Of a DNA stretch of 64,000 nt, positions 1 to 10,227 are shown one piece after another; within the stretch, counting starts at the first letter, position 1, and every line of letters begins with the position of its first letter. The notes under the pieces are model-generated. The model did no database searches and was not told the DNA's origin. It saw only the letters and a program-made list of their open reading frames with translations. The DNA comes from Amycolatopsis albispora (GTDB taxonomy: Bacteria > Actinomycetota > Actinomycetes > Mycobacteriales > Pseudonocardiaceae). Both the position numbers and the translations under genes were made by a program. The DNA lies in contig NZ_CP015163.1 in assembly GCF_003312875.1 (NCBI RefSeq), forward strand, positions 5,518,001 through 5,582,000, given 5' to 3'.

Positions 1-1
1 G

Positions 2-481
2 ACCGAGAAGGCCAACACACGGGTGAAGTCGCTCTCCGGCGGGCAGCGGCGGCGGCTGGACGTGGCACTCGGCATCGTCGGCCGTCCCGAGCTGCTGTTC
101 CTCGACGAGCCGACCACCGGCTTCGATCCCGAGGCCCGCCGCCGGTTCTGGGAGCTGATCCGGCTGCTCGCCCTCGACGGCACCACGATCCTGCTCACCA
201 CCCACTACCTCGACGAAGCCGAAGCGCTGGCGGACCGCGTGTCGGTGATCGCGAACGGCACCATCGTCGCCGAGGGCAGCCCGGCCACGCTCGGCGGTCG
301 CGCCGGCGCCGAAGCCACCGTGCGCTGGGAGGACGCCACCGGACCGCAGGAACGCCGCACGGCGACACCGACCGCGCTGGTGCGCGAGCTCTCCGCTGGG
401 GGCGGGGAACTCGCCGGGCTCACCGTCACCCGGCCGACCCTGGAAGACACCTATCTCGAGCTGATCGGACCGCACTCATGA
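2..481 (+). CDS. ABC transporter ATP-binding protein (5'-truncated by window edge)
   Basis: This is the C-terminal part of an ABC ATPase; the reading frame is open to the window edge, so the start and Walker A motif are missing. Visible are the signature LSGGQRRR, Walker B LLFLDEPTTGFDP and the switch-region TTHYLDEAEALADRV. The C-terminal section resembles DrrA/CcmA-type drug-export ATPases. Its stop overlaps the ATG of the downstream ABC-2 permease (ATGA), so the two form one exporter, and two-component genes follow in the same operon. The substrate cannot be told from sequence; an antibiotic or lipid exporter is plausible. Confidence 0.93.
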   Translation, partial: TEKANTRVKSLSGGQRRRLDVALGIVGRPELLFLDEPTTGFDPEARRRFWELIRLLALDGTTILLTTHYLDEAEALADRVSVIANGTIVAEGSPATLGGRAGAEATVRWEDATGPQERRTATPTALVRELSAGGGELAGLTVTRPTLEDTYLELIGPHS

Positions 482-1293
482 CCACCACCAGCGCGGCCCT
501 GCCCGGCACCCTGTCGCTCGGCCTGGCCAGGGGTGCCGCCGAGCTGCGGCAGTTCTTCCGGCAGAAGGAATTTGTCGTCTTCACCTTCTCCCTGCCCGCC
601 TTCCTGCTGATCCTGCTCGGCTCGATCTTCGGTGAGACGCTGCCGGGCTCGGCGGTGACCTCCAGCCAGGTGTTCGCCGCCAGCATGGTCGGCGCCGGGA
701 TCATCTCCACCTCGTTCGTCACCATGGGCACCGGCGTCGCGCTCGACCGCGAGGACGGCACGCTGAAACGGCTGCGCGGCACGCCGATGCCGGTGACCAG
801 CTACTTCATCGGCAAGCTGATCCTGGTCGCGGTGGCCAGCGTGGCCGAGGTGATCGTGATGCTGGCGGTCGGCGTGCTGATGTTCGACGTCCGGCTGCCG
901 TCCGACCCGCTGGACTGGGTGACCTTCGCCTGGGTGTTCGGGCTCGGCGTGATCGGCTGCGGCATGCTCGGCATCGCGCTCAGCGCGGCGGCCAAGGGCG
1001 TCAACGGCGCGTCGGCGGCCACCCAGATCGTGTTCCTCGGGCTGCAGTTCACCTCCGGCGTGTTCGTGATGATCTCCGAGCTGCCGTCCGTGATGACCAC
1101 GGTGTCCTCGCTGTTCCCGGTGAAGTGGATCTGCCAGGGCATACGCTCGGTGTTCCTCCCGGACGAGATGGCGGCGTACGAAATGGCGGGGCGATGGGAA
1201 CTCGGGCTGACCGCGGGCGTGCTGGGCGCGTGGTGCGTGGCGGGGCTGGTGCTGTGCCTGCTGACCTTCCGCTGGAGCAACCGGTCGAACTGA
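478..1293 (+). CDS. ABC-2 type transporter permease
   Basis: A 271-residue integral membrane protein of the ABC-2 family with about six hydrophobic segments, beginning with FTFSLPAFLLILLGSIFG and ending LGAWCVAGLVLCLLTFRW. The cytoplasmic stretch ALDREDGTLKRLRGTPMP is the typical ABC-2 coupling region. It overlaps the ATPase stop by four bases, so translation is coupled, and it is followed at once by a histidine kinase and a response regulator. Together these look like an exporter whose own sensor pair responds to the exported or membrane-active compound, as in LiaSR or BceRS-like modules. This role is inferred from context. Confidence 0.9.
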   Translation: MTTTSAALPGTLSLGLARGAAELRQFFRQKEFVVFTFSLPAFLLILLGSIFGETLPGSAVTSSQVFAASMVGAGIISTSFVTMGTGVALDREDGTLKRLRGTPMPVTSYFIGKLILVAVASVAEVIVMLAVGVLMFDVRLPSDPLDWVTFAWVFGLGVIGCGMLGIALSAAAKGVNGASAATQIVFLGLQFTSGVFVMISELPSVMTTVSSLFPVKWICQGIRSVFLPDEMAAYEMAGRWELGLTAGVLGAWCVAGLVLCLLTFRWSNRSN

Positions 1294-1295
1294 AG

Positions 1296-2450
1296 TTGCT
1301 GCGCTACTGGGAGCTGTTCTACCTGTTCGCGCTGCTCGCCGGGCTGGTCGCGCTGCAGTTGCAGGACGGCCCGTCACCCGGCGCCCGCGCGGGTGCCTCG
1401 GTGCTGCTGGTGGCCGGGTTCGCCTGGTACTGGTGGTTCGGCCACCGGCCGCTGGTGCGGTACGAGGGCGAGGTGCCCGCGAAGGTGGGCGCGCTGGCGG
1501 TGGCCGGCGTGCTCGCCTGCTTCTTCGGCTCGCTGCTGCTGGTGCCGGGCGCCGCCTGGGTCACGCCGTCGGTGATCTCGCAGGTGTTCTGGCTGCTGCC
1601 GCTGCGCGCGGCGGTGGTGGCGGTGGTGCTGATCAGCTTCGTGCCGGGCCTGGTCTCGCTCAGCGACGGCGGTGACCTCTCCGAGCAGCTCGCCACCACC
1701 ATCCCGGCCGGGGTGATCTTCTGCTCGCTGGCGCTGATGCTCGGGTTGTTCATCCACCGCATCGCGCAGCAGAAGGAGGAGCAGGCGGTCCTGATCGAAC
1801 GGCTGGCGGCCAGCCGGTCCGAGGTGGCCAGGCTGTCGCACGAGGCGGGCACGGCGGCCGAGCGCGAGCGGCTGGCCAGGGAGATCCACGACACGCTGGC
1901 GCAGGGCTTCACCAGCATCGTGGCGCTGGTGCAGGCGATCGAGTCCGAACTGGACACCGATCCGGCGGCGGCGCGGCGGCACCTGGAGCTGACCGCGCGG
2001 ACCGCGCGGGAGAACCTCGACGAGGCACGCTCGATGGTGGCCGCGCTGACGCCGTCGGCACTGGCCGCGGGCTCGCTCGCCGACGCGGTGCGGCGGCAGG
2101 CGGAGCGGCTGGACGCCGAAACCCCGCTCACCGTCACCTGCCGGGTCGCCGAAGGGCTGCCGAAGCTGTCCACCGCGGCGGAGGTGGTGCTGCTGCGGGC
2201 GACGCAGGAGGCGCTGCACAACGTCCGGCGGCACGCGCACGCCACCACGGTGGCCCTCGACCTGTCTATTGTGGACGGCAACGTGCGACTGTCGGTGCGT
2301 GACGACGGCGTCGGCTTCGACCCGGCGGCACCCGGTACCGGGTACGGCCTGACCGGCATGCGGACCAGGGCCCGTCAGGTCGGCGGCGAGCTGACCGTCC
2401 ACAGTGGAGAAAAGGGCGGGACCGAGCTGGTGGTGGAGGTGCCGGGGTGA
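1296..2450 (+). CDS. Sensor histidine kinase, NarL/DesK (HisKA_3) type
   Basis: The N-terminal third is hydrophobic, with four to five membrane segments. A coiled linker follows, then the HisKA_3 dimerisation box LAREIHDTLAQGFTSIV, which carries the phospho-accepting His, then an HATPase_c domain (ALHNVRRHAHA N-box, DDGVGFDP and GYGLTGM G-boxes). The open frame extends upstream into the permease gene, but homologous sequence begins only after its stop. A TTG at 1296, just past the permease TGA, is my best start; CTG 1290 is possible. Its TGA overlaps the GTG of the response regulator. It probably senses an envelope signal linked to the ABC exporter. Confidence 0.87.
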   Translation: MLRYWELFYLFALLAGLVALQLQDGPSPGARAGASVLLVAGFAWYWWFGHRPLVRYEGEVPAKVGALAVAGVLACFFGSLLLVPGAAWVTPSVISQVFWLLPLRAAVVAVVLISFVPGLVSLSDGGDLSEQLATTIPAGVIFCSLALMLGLFIHRIAQQKEEQAVLIERLAASRSEVARLSHEAGTAAERERLAREIHDTLAQGFTSIVALVQAIESELDTDPAAARRHLELTARTARENLDEARSMVAALTPSALAAGSLADAVRRQAERLDAETPLTVTCRVAEGLPKLSTAAEVVLLRATQEALHNVRRHAHATTVALDLSIVDGNVRLSVRDDGVGFDPAAPGTGYGLTGMRTRARQVGGELTVHSGEKGGTELVVEVPG

Positions 2451-3073
2451 TCCGGATCCTGCTGGTGGACGACCATCCCGTGGTGCGGGAGGGGCTGCGC
2501 GGCATGCTCGACACCGAGCCGGACCTGACCGTGGTCGGCGAGGCGGGCTCCGGCGAGGAAGCCGTGGCGCAGAGCCGGGTCAAGGAACCCGACGTGGTGC
2601 TGATGGACCTGCGCATGCCGGGACTCGACGGCGTCGGCGCCACCCGGCAGATCCTGCGCGCGGATCCGTCGCGCCGCGTGGTCGTGCTGACCACCTACGA
2701 AACCGACGCCGACATCCTGCGCGCGGTCGAGGCGGGCGCCGCCGGTTACCTGCTCAAGGACGCTTCACGCGCCGAGCTCGCCGGGGCCATCCGGGCGGCG
2801 GCGCGGGGTGAGACCGTGCTGGCGCCGTCGGTGGCCGGGCGGCTGGTCAAGCAGGTGCGCACCCCCACCGGCCCGCAGCTTTCGCCGCGGGAGGTGGAGG
2901 TGCTGCACCTGGTCGCCCGTGGGCACACGAACGGTGAGATCGGGCGGGCCCTGCACATCAGCGAGGCCACCGTGAAAACGCACCTGCTGCGGGTGTTCGG
3001 CAAGCTCGACGTCTCCGACCGCACGGCGGCGGTCACCACCGCGATGTCGCTGGGCCTGCTGCCACCCGCCTGA
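2447..3073 (+). CDS. LuxR/NarL-family response regulator
   Basis: This 208-residue two-domain regulator has a receiver domain (about 1-120) with acidic pocket DD at residues 8-9, phospho-acceptor Asp54 in VVLMDLRMPG, and Lys in YLLKDA. It has a C-terminal LuxR helix-turn-helix (LSPREVEVLHLVARGHTNGEIGRALHISEATVKTHL). The GTG start overlaps the kinase stop (GTGA), so it is the cognate partner of the preceding HisKA_3 kinase. It is the last gene of the exporter operon and faces the convergent serC gene four bases away. It probably autoregulates the operon, but the promoter lies outside this window. Confidence 0.93.
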   Translation: MIRILLVDDHPVVREGLRGMLDTEPDLTVVGEAGSGEEAVAQSRVKEPDVVLMDLRMPGLDGVGATRQILRADPSRRVVVLTTYETDADILRAVEAGAAGYLLKDASRAELAGAIRAAARGETVLAPSVAGRLVKQVRTPTGPQLSPREVEVLHLVARGHTNGEIGRALHISEATVKTHLLRVFGKLDVSDRTAAVTTAMSLGLLPPA

Positions 3074-3077
3074 GTTC

Positions 3078-4217
<1,140 letters not shown>

Positions 4218-5579
4218 TCACCCGATCCGCCAGCCCTTCGGGTCAACCCCGCCCGGCACCGGCGCCGCCGGGTCGTACGGGGTGCGGGTGAAGATGAAGG
4301 TCGCCAGGTCGAGATGGGTGACCGTACCGTCGGTGTCCTTGACCACACGCAGCGTCTCGCCGGTGTAGTACCCGTCGAGGCCGGTGAAGGTGCCGTCCGG
4401 CTGCGGGCGGAACCGCGAAGCCCGCCCCGAACCGCTCGCCGGGCTCAGGTCCAGCCAGCCGCCGGGCAGCACCCGCAGGTGGTACGGCGTCGGGCCCCAG
4501 TGCCACAGGCCGGTCAGCGCGAGCAACTCCGGCTCGACCTCGGACGGCCGCCATTCGGCAGGCAGCCGCGGCTCGTAGTCGTCGGCGATGGTGAGCAGGT
4601 CCACCGCCAGCGACAGGATGGCCACGCCCGAGGTGGTGTTGGTCATCGCCAGCGCGCCCGTCTGGGTGGCCGGGTCGATCAGCGTGGTGGCCAGGAAGCC
4701 GGGCATCGAGCCGGTGTGCCCGGCCAGCCGCCGCCCGTTGTGCCGGAGCACCTGGAAGCCGAGGCCGTAGCCGACGGTCCAGGCGTCGCCGTCGTCGACC
4801 GCGGCCATCTCACGCATCTCGGCGACGGTCTCCGGGCGCAGCACCTCGCCGGTGCGCCCGCCGACAAAGGCCGTCCAGGTGGCCAGGTCACGCACGGTGG
4901 ACCAGAGCTGCCCGGCGGGCGCCATGGCGCCGGCGTCCGGCGACGGCTCGGGCAGCAACACGTCGGCGAACGGGTGCACGGCCCAGCCCTCGGCGTGCTT
5001 GCCCTCGGGGTGCGGGCTGGTCCTGGTCATGCCGAGCGGGTTCAGCACGCCGGTGCGCAGCGCGTCCAGCCACGACGTGCCGCGCAGGCGCGCGATCAGC
5101 TCACCGAGCACGCCGTAACCGACGTTGGAGTAGTGGAACCGCGAGCCGGGCCGCAGCTTGATCTCGTCGGCGCCGAGGCTCGCGTCGAGCGCGGCCCAGT
5201 CACCGCCGGGGCTGCGCTCCCACCACGAACCGGGCGACTCGGCGGTGATCCCGCCGGTGTGCGAGAGCAGCTGCGCGACGGTCTGGCCGCCGAGCGCGGT
5301 GCCGGGCACGTGCTTGTCCAGCGCGTCGTTCAGGTCGAGCTTGCCCTCGTCACGCAGGCGCAGCACCTCGGCGGCCACGATGGACTTGGTGATCGAGCCG
5401 AGGCGGTACTGGGTGTCGTCGTCCGGCGCGTCGCCGCCGACCGTGCCACGCGCACCCGACCAGACGATCTCGCCGTCGCGGACGACGGCCGCGACCAGTG
5501 ACGGCGCGCGGTTGGCGGACTGCTCGGTGGCGATGCGGCGCAGCAGGGCGAACTCGGTCGTAGGGAGCATGGCCGTCAT
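4218..5579 (-). CDS. Serine hydrolase, beta-lactamase/PBP4*-like (class C fold)
   Basis: A 453-residue protein of the beta-lactamase-related serine hydrolase family. It keeps all three active-site motifs: S62-I-T-K65, Y150-S-N152 and H288-T-G290. The last replaces KTG, as in many esterases, D-aminopeptidases and PBP4*-like proteins. A C-terminal domain of about 130 residues (from roughly 320) looks like the beta-barrel add-on seen in such hydrolases. No signal peptide is obvious, so it may be cytoplasmic. The ATG at 5579 overlaps the stop of the upstream mannosyltransferase (ATGA); the open frame continues further upstream but only as shadow. The substrate is unknown. Confidence 0.88.
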   Translation of the reverse strand: MTAMLPTTEFALLRRIATEQSANRAPSLVAAVVRDGEIVWSGARGTVGGDAPDDDTQYRLGSITKSIVAAEVLRLRDEGKLDLNDALDKHVPGTALGGQTVAQLLSHTGGITAESPGSWWERSPGGDWAALDASLGADEIKLRPGSRFHYSNVGYGVLGELIARLRGTSWLDALRTGVLNPLGMTRTSPHPEGKHAEGWAVHPFADVLLPEPSPDAGAMAPAGQLWSTVRDLATWTAFVGGRTGEVLRPETVAEMREMAAVDDGDAWTVGYGLGFQVLRHNGRRLAGHTGSMPGFLATTLIDPATQTGALAMTNTTSGVAILSLAVDLLTIADDYEPRLPAEWRPSEVEPELLALTGLWHWGPTPYHLRVLPGGWLDLSPASGSGRASRFRPQPDGTFTGLDGYYTGETLRVVKDTDGTVTHLDLATFIFTRTPYDPAAPVPGGVDPKGWRIG

Positions 5580-6757
5580 TCTGCCCGCGCGGTCCGGCGA
5601 CCTGAAGCGACCCACGCCACCGCGCCCAGCAGCAGCGCGCCGAGCAGCACGTAGCTCTCGCGCAGCGGCCACACCTCGCGGTGGTTCCACAGTGGACTGT
5701 CCACGAACACGTACACCGACACCGCGGCCAGCACCAGCAGCACCACCTGCCGCACCCGGTTGCCGTCGCGCAGGGCCAGCAGCACCAGCAGCCCGACCAC
5801 CGGCCCGCTCCACACCCAGTGGTGGGTCCAGGACACCGGCGACATCAGCAGCGCGCCGAGCGCGCAGGCGAACATCGCGAGCACGCGGTTGCCGCCGGTC
5901 AGCGATCGCCGCACGACCAGCGCGGTCAGCCCCAGCACCACCACGACCGCGAGCGCCCACACCACGGTCTGCGTCCCGGGGTCCAGTCCGAAGCGCGCGA
6001 TCATGCCGCGCAGCGACTGGTTGCCGATGTACCCGGGGTCACCGATCCGCTCACCGGCGAAAACCAGCTCGGTCCAGTAGTGCGCGGACGCCGAAGGTGA
6101 GATCAGCCAGGCCGCCGCCGCGCAGCCCGCGAAGGCCAGCATCGCCCGGCCCGCCGCCTTGAAGTCCTTCTCCAGCAGGAAGAACAGCACAAAGGCGGCC
6201 GGGGTCAGCTTGACCGCGGCCGCCACCCCGAGCAGCACCCCGCGACCGCGGCGGACGGCCAGCAGGTCCACCGCGACCAGCACCATCAGCACCAGGTTGA
6301 TCTGGCCGAAGCCGAGCGTGGCCCGCACCGGCTCGCTGACCAGTGCGACCGCCTGCACGGCCAGCACGGCGGCCCCGGTGGCGAGCAGTTTCGGCTGGTA
6401 GTCGGCGAGGCTCAGCGCGATGACCACGCCGAGCGCGAGCACGCCGACCACGGTGATCGCGACCAGCGCCACGTCCAGCGGGATCACCAGCAGCGGCGCG
6501 AAGGCGATCGCGGCGAACGGCGGGTAGGTGAACGGCAGCCAGGTGCCGTTGCGGGTCGGCGGCAGCGGCCCGTACGGATCACCGCTGGTGAAGAAGGCCT
6601 CCGCGCCGATCCGGTAGACGTCCAGGTCGAGCCCGTCCAGCCGCTTCCACACCAGCACCACGGCCAGCAGCACCAGCTCGGCGGCCACCAGCACGGCGAG
6701 CGGGCGGCGGCTCCGGCTGCCCGGTTCGATACTGCGCGTCACCCGGACATCCAACAC
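5576..6757 (-). CDS. Polyprenol-phosphomannose-dependent mannosyltransferase-like (GT87)
   Basis: A 393-residue polytopic membrane protein with about ten hydrophobic helices. The first luminal loop contains LDLDVYRIGAEAFFTSGDPYG, matching the GT87/DUF2029 family, whose catalytic Asp lies in the loop after helix 1 (LDVYR). Family members such as PimE and MptC transfer mannose or arabinose from polyprenyl phosphates in lipoglycan assembly. Start is GTG 6757. It is translationally coupled to the serine hydrolase downstream and lies nine bases after the amidohydrolase stop, so the three genes are probably one operon. The acceptor cannot be predicted. Confidence 0.85.
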   Translation of the reverse strand: MLDVRVTRSIEPGSRSRRPLAVLVAAELVLLAVVLVWKRLDGLDLDVYRIGAEAFFTSGDPYGPLPPTRNGTWLPFTYPPFAAIAFAPLLVIPLDVALVAITVVGVLALGVVIALSLADYQPKLLATGAAVLAVQAVALVSEPVRATLGFGQINLVLMVLVAVDLLAVRRGRGVLLGVAAAVKLTPAAFVLFFLLEKDFKAAGRAMLAFAGCAAAAWLISPSASAHYWTELVFAGERIGDPGYIGNQSLRGMIARFGLDPGTQTVVWALAVVVVLGLTALVVRRSLTGGNRVLAMFACALGALLMSPVSWTHHWVWSGPVVGLLVLLALRDGNRVRQVVLLVLAAVSVYVFVDSPLWNHREVWPLRESYVLLGALLLGAVAWVASGRRTARAE

Positions 6758-6766
6758 GAAGGCCGT

Positions 6767-8251
6767 TCACGTGAAGCACCCGCAGCCGACGCGGCGCGCC
6801 GAGCTGAGCACGGTCTCGCTCGCCGCGGTTTCCACCTCGGCCAGTATCCGGCTCCGGTCGGCCGGGCCGAGGTACCGCCCGCGCGTCACCACCGCGTGGA
6901 TCCGGCGGAAGTTGGCGGCCGCGGCGAGCGGGTTCGCGTCGAGCACCAGCAGGTCCGCCACCTTGCCCGCGGTGACCGTGCCGACCTGGTCCTCGATGCC
7001 GAGGAACCGGGTCGCGTCGCGGGTGGCCACCTGCAGCACCGACATCGGCGACAGCCCGGCGCCGGCCAGCAGCTCCAGTTCGTCGTGCACGCCGGAACCC
7101 GGGTAGCAGTACGGATTCCCGCAGTCGGTCCCGGTGATCACGCCGACCCCGGCCTCGTACGCGGCGGCGACCAGGTCCTGTCGCTGGCGGAAGAACACCT
7201 TCTGCTGCTCGATCTGCTCCGGGGTGACCGGCGCGTACGCGGTGACCGCGGTTTTCCAGGCCTCCCGCGCCGCGGGCCAGATGTACTTGAGGCGCTCGTC
7301 CACGGCGAAGGTTTCGGCGGGTGACGACATCACCTGGTTCACCCGCAGCGTCGGCGAAATCCAGCAGCCGCGCGCCTTCTTGGCGGCGAACAGTTCCGCC
7401 GCGCGCACCGGGTCGTGGTCGAGCGACGCCAGCCGCTCGATCTCCTGCGCCCGCAGGAAAAATGCCCTCGGGTCGGCCGCGTCGAACGGAATGGCGTCCA
7501 ATCGCGACTGGAAGTCGTCACGACCACGAGCGGTCGCGATCGGCAACCCGAAGAGGTGCTCGAAGCTGCGGTAACCGGCTTCGACCACCTCGCCGTAGGG
7601 CACGCGGTACGGCCAGTGCCCGGTCACCGGAATCCGCGCTTCGGCCATCACCGCACGGAATTCCGGCGCCCCGAGATAGGAGTAGGTCTTGACGAACTCG
7701 GCGCCGAGCGCCTGCTCCTCGCGCACCACCGCCCGCGCCTCGTCCGGAGTGGACACCGAGCGCACCGGCGGCCCGAGCCTGCTCACCGGGCCGTCGATGA
7801 TGCCGCTGCCCACCACCATGCGCGGCCCGAGCAGCTCACCCCGCTCGATCTTCCCGCGCACCAGGTGGGTTTCCGCGGTGCCCCACATCTCCCGCACCCC
7901 GGTCACGCCATTGACCACATGGGACGGTGGCACGATCCGCTCGACGGCACGCTCCGAAAGGTGCGAGTGCATGTCCCACAACCCGGGCACGAGGTACTTG
8001 CCCGCCAGCTCGACCACCTGGCCGCGGGGCGCCAGGTGACGCGGGCCGACCCAGGCGATGGTGTCCCCGGCGAGCACCACCGCGGTGTCCGGCCTGGCCG
8101 GCGCGCCGGTCGCGTCGATCACGGTGGCCCCGGCCAGCACGGTCCACTCCAGGCGACCGGCCCGCGCCGGTCCGGCGAGCGCCGCGGGCAGCACCAGGCT
8201 CGCCGCGCCCACCGAAACCGTGCGCAGGAACTCCCGCCGTGAACTCGCCAT
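6767..8251 (-). CDS. Tat-exported amidohydrolase (imidazolonepropionase-like)
   Basis: A 494-residue amidohydrolase-superfamily enzyme. It starts with a twin-arginine signal (SSRREFLRTVSVGAASLVLPAALAGPARA), so it is predicted to fold in the cytoplasm and be exported. The metal site is visible: HSH in LWDMHSHLSE, the carboxylated-Lys region EFVKTYSYLG, a His in TGHWPYR, and Asp in ITGTDCGNPYCY. The C-terminal ATRDATRFLGIEDQVGTVTAGKVADLLVLDANP is characteristic of the superfamily. Start ATG 8251 has a GGAG Shine-Dalgarno. Such enzymes often act as prolidases or on cyclic amides and lactams; the substrate is unknown. Confidence 0.88.
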   Translation of the reverse strand: MASSRREFLRTVSVGAASLVLPAALAGPARAGRLEWTVLAGATVIDATGAPARPDTAVVLAGDTIAWVGPRHLAPRGQVVELAGKYLVPGLWDMHSHLSERAVERIVPPSHVVNGVTGVREMWGTAETHLVRGKIERGELLGPRMVVGSGIIDGPVSRLGPPVRSVSTPDEARAVVREEQALGAEFVKTYSYLGAPEFRAVMAEARIPVTGHWPYRVPYGEVVEAGYRSFEHLFGLPIATARGRDDFQSRLDAIPFDAADPRAFFLRAQEIERLASLDHDPVRAAELFAAKKARGCWISPTLRVNQVMSSPAETFAVDERLKYIWPAAREAWKTAVTAYAPVTPEQIEQQKVFFRQRQDLVAAAYEAGVGVITGTDCGNPYCYPGSGVHDELELLAGAGLSPMSVLQVATRDATRFLGIEDQVGTVTAGKVADLLVLDANPLAAAANFRRIHAVVTRGRYLGPADRSRILAEVETAASETVLSSARRVGCGCFT

Positions 8252-8347
8252 CTCGCACTCCTGTCACACCGGAAGAACCCCGTGTGCTCCAGGGTAGGCG
8301 GCGGCGACCCTCCTTTCCGGACAGTTCGAGCCGAGGTCGAGCCAAGA

Positions 8348-9538
8348 TCAAGCCAGCGCCCTGGTCGGCGGCAAGCGGGCCGCGCGCATCGCCGGGTAGG
8401 CCCCGGCCACCGCGCCGACCACCGCCGCCACGCCGACCCCGCCGAGCAACGCGGGCACCGGCAACACGGCGGGCCAGTCCTGGCTCAGCGCGTAACCGGC
8501 GGTCGCCAGCACCCCGAGCAGCACCCCGCAGGCGCCGCCGAGGCCGGACAACAGCATCGACTCGGTGAGGAACTGCCCGCGCACCTGGCCACGGGTGGCG
8601 CCCAGCGCCCGGCGCAGCCCGATCTCGCGGCGGCGTTCGAGCACCGAGATGACCATGGTGTTGGCCACGCCGACCCCGCCGACCAGCAACGCGACCCCGC
8701 CGAGCCCGAGGAACAACGCGCTGTAGGTGTTCTCGGTCAGCCGCTGCGCCTCGATCGCCTCCGACGGCCTGCTCACCTTGACCTCGTCCGGCTGCTCCGG
8801 GTTCAGCGTGGCCGCCAGCACCTGGCGCACACTATCCAAACGCGACTCCTCGGCGCGGACGTAGACCGTGCTCGGGTGCCCGTCGAAGCCGAGGTAGCGT
8901 TGCGCGGCCGGCCAGCCGACCAGCGCCGACCGCTCGATCTCGGCGGCCAGCGGGGTCGGTTCGAGAATGCCGATCACGGTGAACCACCGGTCGCCGATCC
9001 ACACCTGCGGCCGGGTGTCCACGCGGTCGATGCCGAGCCGGGTGGCCGCGACCGAACCGAGCACCACCACCGGGTATTCGGCGTTCGCCGCACCGAGGAA
9101 CTGCCCGGCCTTCATCTTCGCTTCCAGCAGTGCCAGCAGCTCCGGGTTCGCGGCCTGCACGGACAGCCCGGAGGTCTCCGACTCGGCCACCTTGTCCGTG
9201 CGGCGCACGGTTTCCCCGGTGCCGCCGGTGGCCGCGGCGCCGAGCACCGGCCCGATCCGCTCGGCCATCGGCACGGCGGTGTCGGGCAGCACGGCGTCCT
9301 CGCCGAACAGGGTCTGGCCCGGTTCCGCGCGCAGCAGGTTGGTGCCCAGGGCGGCCAGTTGCTCCTGCAGTGCCTTGGCGCTGGACTCCGGGATCGCCAG
9401 CACCGAAACCATCGCGGCGATGCCGATCGCGATGCCCAGCGCGGAGAGCACCGCGCGCAACGGCCGCGTGCGCATGCCGTGCGAGCCGAGCGAAAGCAGG
9501 TCCACCGGGCCGAGCCGGGCGGGTGACGGCGGCTTCAC
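8348..9538 (-). CDS. MacB-like ABC transporter permease (FtsX family)
   Basis: A 396-residue permease. TM1 is near residue 30 ([23 protein letters not shown]). A large extracytoplasmic MacB_PCD-type domain spans about 50-270, and three C-terminal helices belong to the FtsX domain; the cytoplasmic motif [27 protein letters not shown] is diagnostic. The GTG start overlaps the ATPase stop (GTGA). It ends a four-gene operon of lipoprotein, membrane-fusion-like protein, ATPase and permease, so it probably exports or mechanically transmits a signal across the single membrane, as MacB-type machines do in Gram-positives. Confidence 0.93.
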   Translation of the reverse strand: MKPPSPARLGPVDLLSLGSHGMRTRPLRAVLSALGIAIGIAAMVSVLAIPESSAKALQEQLAALGTNLLRAEPGQTLFGEDAVLPDTAVPMAERIGPVLGAAATGGTGETVRRTDKVAESETSGLSVQAANPELLALLEAKMKAGQFLGAANAEYPVVVLGSVAATRLGIDRVDTRPQVWIGDRWFTVIGILEPTPLAAEIERSALVGWPAAQRYLGFDGHPSTVYVRAEESRLDSVRQVLAATLNPEQPDEVKVSRPSEAIEAQRLTENTYSALFLGLGGVALLVGGVGVANTMVISVLERRREIGLRRALGATRGQVRGQFLTESMLLSGLGGACGVLLGVLATAGYALSQDWPAVLPVPALLGGVGVAAVVGAVAGAYPAMRAARLPPTRALA

Positions 9539-10227
9539 CGCAGCGCTCCGACCGGGGTGCCGGTGTCGAGCCGGACCGTGCCGTCGAGCACCTCGATCCG
9601 CCGCGGCGCACCGGCGGCGATGTCGCGGTCGTGCGTGATCAGCACGACCGTGGTGCCGTCACCGCTCAGTTCCGCGAGCAGCCGCAGCACCGAAGCGCCG
9701 TTCTCGGTGTCCAGGTTCCCGGTCGGTTCGTCGGCGAGCAGGATCATCGGGCGGTTGACCACCGCCCTGGCGATCGCCACCCGCTGCCGTTCCCCGCCGG
9801 ACAGCTCGCTCGGCAGGTGCCCGGCGCGGTGCGCCAGGTGGACGCGGTCGAGCGCGGCCAGCGCCCGTTCCCGGCGCTGCCGCCTCGGCACCCCGGCGTA
9901 CAGCAGGCCGGTGGCCACGTTGTCCACAGCGGACACTCCATCGTTGAGGAAGAACTGCTGGAAGACAAAGCCGATCCAGCGTGACCGCAGCGCCGACAGC
10001 TGCCGGTCCGACAGCTCGGCCACGTCCAGCCCGGCCACCTCGATCCGCCCGGTGGTCGGCCGGTCCAGCGTGCCCATCAGCTGCAGCAGGGTCGACTTGC
10101 CGGAACCGGACGGCCCGGCGATGGCCACCATCTCCCCGTCCTCAATGGACAGTGAGACTTCGCGGAGTGCGTGCACCCCACCGGGATAGGTGCGGCCAGC
10201 CGAGTGCACCGCGAGCACCGGGGTCAT
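9535..10227 (-). CDS. MacB/LolD-type ABC transporter ATP-binding protein
   Basis: A complete 230-residue ATPase with Walker [17 protein letters not shown]-loop FVFQQFFLN, signature [14 protein letters not shown], Walker [13 protein letters not shown] and H-loop LITHD. It belongs to the MacB/LolD/FtsE subfamily that pairs with FtsX-fold permeases, which matches its downstream neighbour. ATG 10227 overlaps the stop of the membrane-fusion-like gene (ATGA). Transcription is leftward from the divergent promoter near 11.9 kb that the operon shares with an OmpR-type two-component system. Confidence 0.95.
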   Translation of the reverse strand: MTPVLAVHSAGRTYPGGVHALREVSLSIEDGEMVAIAGPSGSGKSTLLQLMGTLDRPTTGRIEVAGLDVAELSDRQLSALRSRWIGFVFQQFFLNDGVSAVDNVATGLLYAGVPRRQRRERALAALDRVHLAHRAGHLPSELSGGERQRVAIARAVVNRPMILLADEPTGNLDTENGASVLRLLAELSGDGTTVVLITHDRDIAAGAPRRIEVLDGTVRLDTGTPVGALR